Shown here piece after piece: positions 22,451 to 33,532 of a stretch of 64,000 bases of DNA (positions are counted from its first letter, which is position 1; each line of letters begins with the position of its first letter). The DNA comes from Lampris incognitus (taxonomy: Eukaryota; Chordata; Actinopteri; Lampriformes; Lampridae). The stretch spans positions 58,249,350 to 58,313,349 of the forward strand of contig NC_079219.1 of assembly GCF_029633865.1 (NCBI RefSeq). The letters run 5' to 3'. The position numbers and the translations under genes are program-made. The notes below the pieces were generated by a model. It had not been told where the DNA came from, searched no databases, and saw only the letters and a program-made list of their open reading frames with translations.

Positions 22451-25400
22451 GCTGAAGGTGTTCATTCATCAGCCTGTGGGCGTGGTTGATGTTGTCGGTG
22501 CAGCTGTTATTTTGCATACTGAACACTGGTCTGCTGCACTGCTTATGCAGCCAAGTCAGTTTCATTAGTACAGCCCAGTGAGTGCTGGCAGGTCATACTG
22601 CTTGGCATAAAGGAGTAAAGTTCTACTCTGTTATTCTATTCTATTCAAAACTATATTGCAGACTCGGGGTCCACAACAGACAAAGGCAACAATACACAGA
22701 GTAAACACAATACAATAACATAAATGGAACAAATCAGCGTCTTGTAAGAAGGCAGCTGTACCAGTGGTCCCACTGCCGGGACTGAATCTTATATTAGTTA
22801 AACTCACGGTGATTACATTATCAGAGTCATTGAGCCGGCAAATAAGTGTATACATGGCATTTCTTAGAAGAGCCTGAAAGGTGTTGACTCCTGCAGCCAC
22901 AAACATTTCACTTGCACTACACCCTCTAGGTGTGTAATATAATATAGCTTATAATAGCTTGTGTTATATTTTTTGCTGACTCCTTGTAGATTTGCGACTC
23001 AAACGCAAGTCTGTTTGCTGAAGATGTAGAGCATCTTATCAGGTTGTAGTCGAATATATAAAAATTTGTAAAACTTTGTGTAGTTTAACACCATTTATTT
23101 AAGATGTTGCCACGTTTCTGTGCTTGGCAGGTCTTAAAGTTTGTCCAGTCAATTGTTAGTCATTTTCAATGTGTTCCTCAGAGGCTGTTTTCTTTATTCC
23201 TTTGTTGACCACGAATAGCTGATATTCTGAAAAAGTAGGGCTGGCAAAATTGTCAGTTACTAGCCCTTAGATTTCCAACTCGGAGTGGGATGCCTGACCT
23301 ATAAACCAGAAGGCCAGTCGGATAATGTGTGTGATTACATTCAGACAAAGCACATTGTGAGTGTTAATGAACTCACCCAGACACCTCAACATTGTCTTTT
23401 ATAAGGCAATCACCGAATTCAATAAACGTGGACTATTTTTTTAGTTACTATTCCACAGCTTTGCAAAAATCAACTTTGCACCCACCTTCATCCACCACTC
23501 CTTTGTTTTGGGATTTTAGAAGGTGAGTGATTAAAGTAATATTTCATCGTAAAACGGTAGAAGTCAGAGGTTTGAATAGCATGTTTTCTGTGAACAATCA
23601 AGCCACAGTTTTTTGCTGATTGGCTCTAGTTCGTTTCTCTTCAGCTGTACCGTGTCTTGGTGTTGCCTTAATTGCATTCCTCCCTGTGGTTGGTCTCTGT
23701 TCTGCTCTGTTTAAATCAAGTGTTTGACCCCTTTATGTATGGTTTGTATCACAACTCAGTCAATAGGCAGGGTGAAGACTCCAGCACATCAGTGATGCAG
23801 TATGACACACATCATCATTCTGTTTCACCATGTTTCCATGTGACTACACAGTAACTGGTGCATCACAGACTGGATATGGAGTATTGGAATAAGCACCAGG
23901 AAGAGAGATATATGCAGAATCAAAAATATTGCACCACTTTTATTTTTATTAGTGTCATTGTTGTTGAAGGAAAAAAAAATTTCCAGTATAAAATAAAGCA
24001 CAGATCTTCAACCGCACCTCTTTATACTGCTTTTTTTGTTGTTGTATTCATTCTTGTTCCTTTGAATACCATTCCCCTTGTCGTCCTCACCATCATTGAA
24101 TATTGGTTAAATGGCTGTCGTAACTATTTCTAACAACAATACAGTTCTCAGAATAACCACATTTAATGTATTTTCCCTAGAGATCTTAATAGAAATAACT
24201 TGTCCCTTAATTCTTTTGGGTGATGTCACACAAAACCTTTTGCTTTTGTCTGAATAGCAGCAGTAATGGTGTTATTCTTCTACACTTCCTGTGCAGTCCC
24301 AGTAGACCTGAGCCCAGAGGAGCGCTCTGAGCTGGAGGACATCCGTAGGAGGAAAGGCGCCCTACTGCAGGAGATCCAGAGGCTTAGAGAGGAATTACGA
24401 GAAGCCATTTTAGAGGTGGAAGGTCTGGAGACCAGCACAGAGGGCAGGTGATTAAAATAAATTCTCATTTAAATTGAGCCCACTTTTTTTAAATTAATTA
24501 AACAGCTGTTTGTACTATCATCATTTGTCTGCATTTATAAATAAAGCATTGTAAATTACAGTGTTGTCATGCTTTGCCCCTATAAAATTGAATCAATCTA
24601 TTTAATTTCAAGGCTTTTTATTGATTTGATTTTAGATTGATAGTCTATCAAATTATGTCCTTGATAATGGCAAAATGGTCATTGACAGATTTCTTGAGAT
24701 TTTATCCAGTAGTTGATTCATGAGTTATCTTATAAGCACAGTTAATTTTTGCAGTTGATTTAAACTGAAGTTACGAAAATTTAATTTCATGAGTTTGTAA
24801 TTGCAGCATATAGTAGTCACGTATTGTTGGATCTGAACATCGGCACATCAGCATTCTCATAGCTTACATACAATACATAAACATTCTGTGAAAAAATCTG
24901 GTCACTAAAATTTCTACATCACTCCCCTCCAGCCCTCCAACATGGTTGGCATTATTAATAGAAAGTTGATCTTTGCTTTTCTGCTTCCCACAGTAAAACA
25001 CTCCAGAAAAGCAGGCATGTGGCAATGGGAAGGAAGAAATTCAACATGGACCCCAAAAAGGTAACAACTTTTTGACAGGTGTGTAAATGTGTATTACTAT
25101 TTTCAATTGTGAGGTGACTGACTCCTTTTCTTTTCTTTTCTTTTGCTTTTTTTTGTAGGGCATAGTGTTTCTAGTTGAGAATGAGTTGCTCAGACACACC
25201 CCAGAGGATATTGCTCAGTTCCTTTACAAAGGCGAGGGCCTCAACAAGACGGCTATAGGGGATTACCTTGGAGAAAGGTGCAATGTGTTTCACCCTCTCC
25301 CTCCCCCTTCTTAGAGTCTGAGGCCCTTCCACAGTCATTACTCACTACTCAGTACATTACTCACTACTCATCAAGTTACTCACTATGCGCTGCTCTGTGG

Positions 25401-28400
25401 CTTTACAGGGACGACTTCAACATCAAAGTCCTGCAGGCCTTCGTTGACCTCCATGAGTTCACTGACCTCAACCTAGTCCAGGCCCTCAGGTATACTGTGT
25501 CCACTCTGTTGCATCCTTCTGCCCTGTTCTATGGCACCCTGTTCCCCTTTTAAGCAGGACTTCAGAGCAGTATAGAAAATGTCAAAATCCAATTTATATC
25601 AGGCCCAGGATGATGAAGAGAGGAAGGATAATATACTAGTAAATACCACACCATTGTACTGTTTGCTTTGTATCCCAAATTAATAGTGATATGCGGGTCG
25701 ACCCACAGCCTGCAGGTGTGGCAGGTTCAGGTAAGCTTACTAGAAAATATCACAGGTTCGGACAGGCGGGCTATGCCCTGCAATCTGTATATTATATTGG
25801 GCAAACAGCCCAAAAACGAAATAGTACAACACTGCTGACTTTGTTGTAGCCTAGGCTAAATTTTGAGGTTTGCGCGTTGGGTTTGGGGAGGTTAATTAAT
25901 GCATATTTTAGTGGGTTGGGCGGGTAGGATTGGCTCTCATAACAGATTGGGTGGGTGCGGGTATTAGAAAACCCTTGCCAGCGCATCACTACAAGGTACC
26001 ATCAGTTTTAGAACTTGTGCCCTATGGCATAACTAGCACCGCAACTATTGACTATACTGGTGAGCAAGTATTATGCTGAAAACTTTGACGATTTGTTGAG
26101 TATTCGGATTGAGATTTGCTTTACTTAAGAACAATATAGTCTAGACTTGTACATTATTTATTGAACTGGGTAAATGGAACTGGAATTTGCTCCAGTCCAA
26201 ATTAGAATATTTCATCTTCCTAACACTACTCTTAACCGTTCTCTAAAGCGGTGGACCTGGAGAATGACTGTGTGTGAGCAAGATAGGACAGGTCCAGATT
26301 GGAGGATGGTAGCTTTTACGAAATGAAGTTACATTATTTATTTCATTAGGACATTACCTTTCACATTTGTAATCCTTGGTGAACTTAATTAATCATATTT
26401 TTATTTGATACAAGATGCAGACATTGTTTTCTGCTAAATCTCTTTTTGTTCTACTAATCGCACTCATGCATAAAACTTACCTAGCTGTTATGTCTCCTGA
26501 TAGAAACGAAACAGACAGCGTGTCGTCGATCAGGCTGGGTAGATGAGCCTTAAACAACACTGCAAACACACTTAAAGCCACAAACCGGCAGATGGTCTCT
26601 TAAGAAGCCTGCTAGTTGAGACTGAGGTCTCGCTAATAAGCAACTTAAAGCATGTCAATACTTGATAGTGACTAATGCCGGGATCAAGCTACGCGATATT
26701 TTTGTCTTTTGACGATGGTCACTATGTCAGATTAGGCAATCGTAGTGCCATAAATTCTTGTCTTGGCCGGGAGACTGGCAACAGTGCGAGTATGAACTCG
26801 ACCAATCATCATATGCTGCCTTCTGCAGTCTTGTGTGAGTTCATAGGTTGTCGGGGAGGAGGGTCAAGAAATTGTCAGTCATGGCTACAGAAACGCTGTG
26901 TGTGATGCTGGCGGTCTTGTGTTCTGAAAAGAAAAGCGGAAAAAAGGATTGTGGATGCTGTTGCGGCAAGTACTACAGGGGAATGATAACCTAGCATGGC
27001 TTAACCAGCTTCTCACCGGGTTGCTGAAGTGCCGCCGCTATTTCTCGCCAACATTTAGACAATTTTTTTTGACTCTGTCATGGTCCTCCCTCGAGGAAGC
27101 GTCAAAAAGGCAGGGGTATTGTTGTCACTGCTCAACAAACATTTCCTCGATTTCATTGTTCCACCTGACAGCAGCAACAGCAGCATGGCTTTCTCTTCGC
27201 CATGTTTACATATGTGCACCAGAGAGCACTCTGTCATCCTATTGGTCCACGTCAAGGAAGTTGTCGTAGGAGATGTCAGACTAGGCAGTAAAATACAGAA
27301 GATTCTGACATGATAGACTTTTCGTCAGGGTGCCGTGGGGCGTCCCAGACGCCACATCGCTGTTCTTCAATTATGTCACACTACACAGGGTGAAGATGCC
27401 CATCTGTTGTTCCCGATTTTCATAATTGGGCCCAACGCTGGAAATTTGTCGGCAACGACAAAATCGGGCTGAAATTGTGTAGTCTGATCCTGGTGTGATA
27501 CTTGATTTAACTGGAGGTGGAAAATGTGTTGGAATCACTCTGTAGCCTACTTTCAGATTGCCATGTTGCATAAAACATGGCTGGCTAAATTGCATTTAAA
27601 GTGGCTATCAGTGATTTTAACTTATACTTTTTATGATATTTGGTCAAACTCTTTCCACCTCCCGACAACTATCAGGTAAGTAGACACGCTGAGAGAAATG
27701 TCCAGTCTCGGTGGCCGCCCTAGGTGTTGTAAATGAAGACAACAAAAATTCTGTAGCCGCTTCTTAGGAGAGTTAATTGTAAGCCATCTTGTTCATTGGT
27801 CCTTACTTGCGGTCAGTTAGTTTGTGTGCTCAAGTGTCTGTCATGCAGAAGTGAGGGGGCACATTATTTAACAGCATGTTTTCAAAGTATCGCTTGCTCT
27901 TGCGAACTTGCAGCCAGGATCTTTTAGTCCTACTTCAAAATATGAAACTCAAGACATTTTCTGACACTTGCTGCTGGACCAACAATCGTTTCCTGCTTGC
28001 TCTGCCAAAGTGGAGCACTCAAGGATGAAAATTCATTATTTTTTCTTAAATATTATTTATTTATTTAGTAATGTAACTTGAGGAATCATGGCAGCCCTAT
28101 AGTGCAACTTCTAACATGTGCTCTACACCTTAATCCCTTCAGACAGTTCCTGTGGAGTTTCCGTCTGCCTGGTGAAGCCCAGAAGATAGACAGGATGATG
28201 GAGGCCTTCGCTCAGAGATACTGTCACTGCAACCCCGGGGTCTTCCAGAGCACTGGTAGAGACACACCACACAGAATTTTAATTGTCTCTCTGTGTAAAG
28301 ACCATAAATCAGTATTGATATATTCTGTTTCTTTTTTTGCCCTCTGTTACCAGACACATGTTACGTGCTGTCCTTTGCCATCATCATGTTGAACACCAGC

Positions 28401-31400
28401 CTCCACAACCCCAATGTGAGGGACAAGCCTGGGGTGGACCGCTTCATCTCCATGAACAGAGGCATCAACGAGGGAGGGGACCTGCCAGAGGAGCTACTTA
28501 GAGTATGTGGACATTTATGTTGTTCTCTTTTGAAAACCTTTTTTACAGCTAGATTGATAGTAATGACAGGGCAGCATAGCAGTTAACGTTTTGACTGTAT
28601 CCTTTGTGTATTATTAACTGAATTCCTTTCCCTTTCCCACCTTGTATTTCCAGATATGCAGATAATCTAAGACTCTTAGTTACTCTTTTCTGGAGATTCT
28701 TGTACATTTAGGCTACGTTCAGACTGCAAGCCTCAGTGCTCAATTCGGATTTATTGCTCAGATCCTTTTTCTTATTTTTTTTTTGGTTGTTTACATTATT
28801 TTATAAATGTGGCCAATATCAGATTCCAGTGTGAACTGGTCTCACTCCTGAACTGACCCAAATGTGCAAAAGAACAATAATAGACGTCACACCCAGCACG
28901 CTGTCGTACAGAAGTAAAATGGAGGCCACAGAAGTCAGCATTTACAGTTTCATTTATAAGTTGATGTGCAGTGGAAGCCAGCAAATTTGTAGATGATATC
29001 GAGGATGAGGAGAAAGACAGCCATAATTATGGCTTTTTGTGGAGCAATGACTGCTACTTCTGTACGGAGGTGTGTGTGGAGGCGGGGGCGGACCCAGGAG
29101 TGGGGGGATTGTGACATGAGTGGCTTCACAGAAACATATTTCAGGATGTCAAGGCCCACTTTTAACTACGTCTGTCAGCACCTCTCCACAAGACTCTCAC
29201 GGCAAGACACTCAGTTGAGGCAACCCATCTCATTGAGAAAGCGCGTAGTAGTTGGGTTGTATTTGCTAGCAATAGGGCTGGGTTACCGCATGTTCCGATA
29301 TGACTGTTCAGACTGATGTTGCAATGCAAAAATCAGACCTGTGTCAGATTTAGGATTTGAAAAGATCAGATTTATGTGTTCACACACTGCTTAGAAAAAA
29401 ATCTGATCTGTGTCACATGTAGGCAAAAAAAAAAAAATCAGATTTGGGCTACTTTTGCTTGTAGTCTGAACGTAGCGTAAGTATTTCTAAATTCAACAAT
29501 TTGTGAAATGCTGTTTTTAGGTGTTCTGTGTGATGAGCGTCACACCAAATCAAGTTCCTTGTATGGACAAACCTATTCGGTCACCAATACAACTTGAATT
29601 TAGATGATCTTTAAAGGATCATTCCAGGATCCAGCCCCTCAGTGGGAATGTGAAATTGTTAATTTTCCTCATGCTATTCTGTATTCCAGAATCTCTATGA
29701 AAGCATCAAAAATGAGCCCTTCAAGATCCCCGAGGATGATGGCAATGACCTGACACACACCTTTTTCAACCCTGACAGAGAGGGCTGGCTTCTCAAATTG
29801 GGTAAGATGACATGGGCATGTCCTTTTGGTTTGAGGAGGGAGGGAGGGTCCTCCTACTCCTCTGAAATTATCACCACTAATGGGTTTAAAAATAATTCTG
29901 TATAACCAGTGTATTGCCAACGCATATGTTAGTGTCTGTTGTTTTAGAAGATTTTTGTGTAGAAATAGTGGCCTGTTTAGATATCATACATACATACTGT
30001 GCGATACTACTCTGTTCTCTCCTAAGGCTTTGTGCTATGATGTGCTTACCCTCTTGTCTGAGTTTACAATAATGATCATAAGACACTGGCAGTTTCGTAC
30101 CACTGAGGACATCTTCTGCCACCCTAAGTGCATTTTCAGCATCTCATGGCATTGGAACATGATTATAGCGTTTTGGGGGTTTTTTTTCTGCACAAGAGTT
30201 GAAGTCAACAATCACTTCGTTGCATCACGGCAGCCTGAAGAACTGATCATTCTCTCTTGCATGGCGGGGCCTGTAATCTGTTTGTCACTAATATCATCTC
30301 CCTCCTTCCTCTCCTCTCCTTCCCTCCCCTTCTCCTTTTTCTCTTTTTCTACCCCTCTGTCACTTTCTTCCTCTATCCATTCTCTCCTCCAAATCCTCTG
30401 GTCCCTGTTGTCTCTGCTTCTCCCCTGCGATTTCCACACTCTGCTGCTGCTGTTTGTTTCTCAGGAGGTATGTACTGGCAGAGTTACCGTAGAAAAGAAC
30501 TTGTAGAAAAGTTAGCTGCATTGAGCCTAATTTGCCTGTAATAAGGCATGTAGAGATTGTAGAGTACCACCCCTTAAACTTGGACATGCTAAGTTCCCTG
30601 TTCTCTCTCTCTCTCTCATTGGCATGGCTGTGTTCTTCGGGTTTAGGTGGACGCGTGAAAACCTGGAAACGACGATGGTTCATTCTCACAGACAACTGCC
30701 TCTATTACTTTGAATACACTACAGTAAGTCATGTTTTGGGGATATTATATGGGTGCTTTGAGATCCTCCAGATGCATGGATATGATGTTCAAAAAGACTA
30801 TACATTATCTCCGCATATTTATTGCAATGTTTAGACCTTTATTCCTTAGTATTTATTAAGTTAAAATTTGAAATCACGTTTCTGACCTCATAGTTGAAGT
30901 GGCTTATTCTCGTCTATAAAGTATATTGTAGCCTGCTTGCTAGCTAAAATCAGCATCTTGACTTTTCACACATCACTTTACATCAACGTATTGTAGCAGT
31001 CCATACAAACTAATTGCCACAAAAAACTCAGACCTGAGTGTCTGATCTGGATCTTACTTACCTCATTGTGACTGTGGGTGTTTTGGCCCAGGTGCTTTAG
31101 CAAAAACGCTGAGTTATAGATAATGCTACATGCATGACAGAGTCTTTAACAAGTATAACAGGAAAGTCTCATGGCATGATGTATAATATTTTGTCTTTTT
31201 GCGTGTCTCTCCACAGGATAAAGAACCACGAGGTATCATTCCTTTGGAGAACCTCAGTATCCGGGAGGTTGAAGACCCAAGAAAACCGGTAAGTTCACAT
31301 TCCCTCTTGAGCAAGCATGAGCATTTTACACATTTTGCAGTTCTCTGCAGATGATTATCATTATTATATTATAATCTGTAAGCCCATTGTGTGCAGTGGT

Positions 31401-33532
31401 TAAAATACCATTATAAGCTTTAAAAGGTGTTAAGAAGAGTTAGACCGAACATTTCAAGTCTTTCTTGTTTTAGAGGTCTCAGGAAGGTTAGGGTCTCTAT
31501 TGGCTGTTTTTCAAAGTAGAAGTCAAAGACATGCATGATGGCAAGACTGAGGCTGTTTACAAATTGGTCTTCAAATTCATCAAAATAAAACTTGATCGGT
31601 GAGCAGCAGTATGGTTTCATGCCACGAAAGAGCACGACAGGTGTGATGTTTGCTTTGAGAATGTTGATGGAGAAGTATAGAGAAGGTCAGAAGTTGCATT
31701 GTGTCTTCGTGGATTTAGAGAAAGCATATGACAGGGTTCCAACAGAGGAGGTGTGGTCTTGTATGAGGAAGTCGGGAGTGGCAGAGAAGAGTGGTGCAGG
31801 ATATACATGAGGGCAGTGAGACTGGTGAGGTGTGCGGTAGGAATAACGGATGGGTTCAGGGTGGAGGTGGGATTACATCAAGGATCGGCTCTGATGAGCC
31901 CTTTCTTGTTTGCAGTGGTGATAAGACAGGTTGACTTACGAGATCAGGCAGGAGTTCCCGTGAACTATGATGTTTGCGGATGACCTGTAATGAGAGTAGG
32001 GAGCAGGTTGAGGAGAGCCTGAAGAGGTGGAGGTATGCACCGTAGAGAAAAGGAATAAAAGTCAGTAGGAGCAAGAAGGGATACTTAGGCATTAATGAGA
32101 GGCAGAACAGCAGAGTGGTGAGGATGTGAGGAGTAGAGGTGGCGAAGGTGGATGAGTTTAAATACTTGAGATCAACTGTTCGAAGTAACGGGGAGTGTGT
32201 AAGAGAGATGAAGAAGAGAGTGCAGGCAGGGTGGAGTGGGTGGAGAAGAATGTCAGGAGTGATTTCTGACAGAAGGGTACCAGCAATCATCAAAGGGAAG
32301 GTTTACAAGATGGTAGTGAGACCAGCTATGTTGTATGGTTTGGAGATGGTGGCATTGACGAAAAGACTAGGTGGAGCTGGAGGTGGCAGAGTTTTTTGTT
32401 GGGAGCGATGAAGAAGGACAGGATTCGGAACGAGTATATTAGAGGGACAGCTCAGGTTGGGCGGTTTGGAGACAAAGCAAGAGAGTCAAGATTGAGATGG
32501 TTTGGACATGTGTGGAGGAGAGATGCTGGGTATATTGGGAGAAGGATGCTGAATATGGAGCTGCCAGGGAAGAGGAGGAGAGGAAGGTCAAAGAGGAGGT
32601 TTATGAATGTGGTGAAGGAGGACATGCAGGTGGCTGGCATGACAGAGGAAGATGCAGACAGGAAGAGGTGGAAACGGATGATCTGTGGCGACCCCCTAAC
32701 GGTAGCAGCCAGAAGTAGTAATGGTAGAAAACCTGAACACACCCTGTGTCATGATCCTTCTATGGGGGTTCCTTGCCTTTCTTTCCATAGAACTGCTTTG
32801 AGTTGTACATCCCCAATAACCGTGGTCAGCTCATTAAGGCATGCAAGACGGAGGCGGACGGCAGAGTGGTAGAAGGAAACCACATGGTGTACCGTATCTC
32901 TGCCCCAACCCCCGAGGAGAAGGATGAGTGGATCCACAGCATTAAGTATGTGGTAGACCGAGGGGGGATGAGGGAGGGTTGTGTAAAGGGGTAGAAGGGG
33001 GAGTTAAATGCACATTTTATGTCAGAGGGAAACTTTGTACTTTACTAAATTTCTACTGTCCACTTTTGGTTTGGCTACTGTCTAGCCAGCCTGTATTGTC
33101 ACCAAAGCAGTGTTTTAATACCGTTATATCATTTAAGTGCCCCTCATGAAGATAGTTTCATCTGATTATGGGTTTTCCTAATTTATCAAGTATTTATGAA
33201 TTGCCTTTACAAGCAGTATGCACCAGGTATGCATGATGCCTGTTTTGTTTTTGTTGATACATTTGCAAGATGAGTGTCTTTGTGGGCTGTGGGCAGAAAA
33301 CTCATAATTTTAGGGTAATGCACCATGTTCTTTAATGTCATTTGAACAGATTTTCATTTTTTTTTCGATTGGTTCACTTGAACTTTTCTTCTTTCTTTTT
33401 TGCTTCTCTTCTGCCCCTGTTTCTTCCTCTATCCATCCCTCTAGCTCTGCTGTCAGTGTGGATCCTTTCTATGAAATGCTTGCCGCCAGGAAGAAACGTA
33501 TATCCCTGAAGAAGAAGGAGGAACAACCCTAG
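22013..33532 (+). CDS. cyth2: cytohesin-2 (ARNO), ARF guanine-nucleotide exchange factor, 400 aa
   Basis: Cytohesin-2 activates ARF GTPases at the plasma membrane. Coding exons: 22013-22031, 24297-24447, 24994-25060, 25159-25277, 25409-25489, 28143-28255, 28354-28502, 29690-29801, (30465-30467 optional), 30647-30723, 31217-31288, 32791-32945, 33445-33532. All are GT-AG with matching phases. The sum is 1203 nt, equal to 400 aa, the size of mammalian CYTH2. Domains: N-terminal coiled coil from [16 protein letters not shown] (about 8-60); Sec7 domain (about 70-200) with FRLPGEAQ carrying the catalytic glutamate finger; PH domain (about 258-375) with [20 protein letters not shown]; polybasic tail [16 protein letters not shown]. 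It begins MDDLDYIPVD, aligned with mammalian MEDGVYEPPD. In-frame ATGs at 21965 and 21992 could give a longer N terminus. Paralogue choice rests on the C-terminal [11 protein letters not shown] and on linkage to sphk2. Confidence 0.96.
22630..22925 (-). mobile_element. 3' end of a non-LTR retrotransposon, family unassigned
   Basis: On the minus strand a 91-codon frame reads like the C-terminal part of fish LINE ORFs ([19 protein letters not shown]). It ends in cgagtctgcaatatagtttt and a short GAATA repeat, a LINE-like 3' tail. It lies in cyth2 intron 1. Recognition is by resemblance only. Confidence 0.45.
25560..26670 (+). other. cyth2 intron, nothing recognised
   Basis: Intronic sequence between exon 25409-25489 and a MITE. 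No second-strand gene or RNA signal was seen. Confidence 0.4.
26676..27501. mobile_element. non-autonomous DNA transposon in a cyth2 intron
   Basis: The left end gggatcaagctacgcgatat and the reverse complement of the right end (ggatcagactacacaattt) are similar imperfect inverted repeats. The interior has GACGATGG-like segments and no transposase. Boundaries are approximate because the repeats are worn and the target duplication is unclear. Confidence 0.5.
28711..29477 (+). mobile_element. PIF/Harbinger-type element with transposase remnant, in a cyth2 intron
   Basis: The ends are inverted: ggctacgttcagactgcaag at the left and cttgtagtctgaacgtagcg at the right, with TTA and TAA at the outside edges (Harbinger targets are TWA). 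At 28993-29316 one open frame contains [19 protein letters not shown] and [20 protein letters not shown], typical of the N-terminal part of Harbinger transposases. The DDE catalytic part is missing, so it cannot be autonomous. Confidence 0.75.
30465..30467 (+). CDS. cyth2: 3-nucleotide alternative microexon (GAG) of cyth2
   Basis: Between the PH-domain exons the sequence tttctcag-GAG-gtatgt occurs after a long pyrimidine tract (about 30295-30464). The exon upstream ends in phase 1 (G) and the next starts GTGGA. Skipping gives Gly-Gly before Arg-Val. Including GAG gives G-GA, G-GT, GGA: three glycines. Mammalian cytohesins are known to have diglycine and triglycine forms from a 3-nt exon; diglycine PH domains prefer PI(3,4,5)P3, triglycine forms bind PI(4,5)P2 and PI(3,4,5)P3 similarly. 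Confidence 0.85.
31590..32735 (+). mobile_element. RTE-clade LINE, 5'-truncated, inactive
   Basis: It lies in the cyth2 intron before the exon at 32791. RT blocks include [32 protein letters not shown] and FADD at 31973-31984, directly followed by a stop at 31988-31990. The C-terminal frames read [20 protein letters not shown] and [19 protein letters not shown]. The 3' end ggcgaccccctaacggtagc is the common fish RTE end. Frames are broken in several places. Confidence 0.85.

Noticed and set aside
29880-30506. 208-codon plus-strand frame in a cyth2 intron
   Set aside because: Low-complexity pyrimidine tract before the microexon; no family resemblance and no splice sites.
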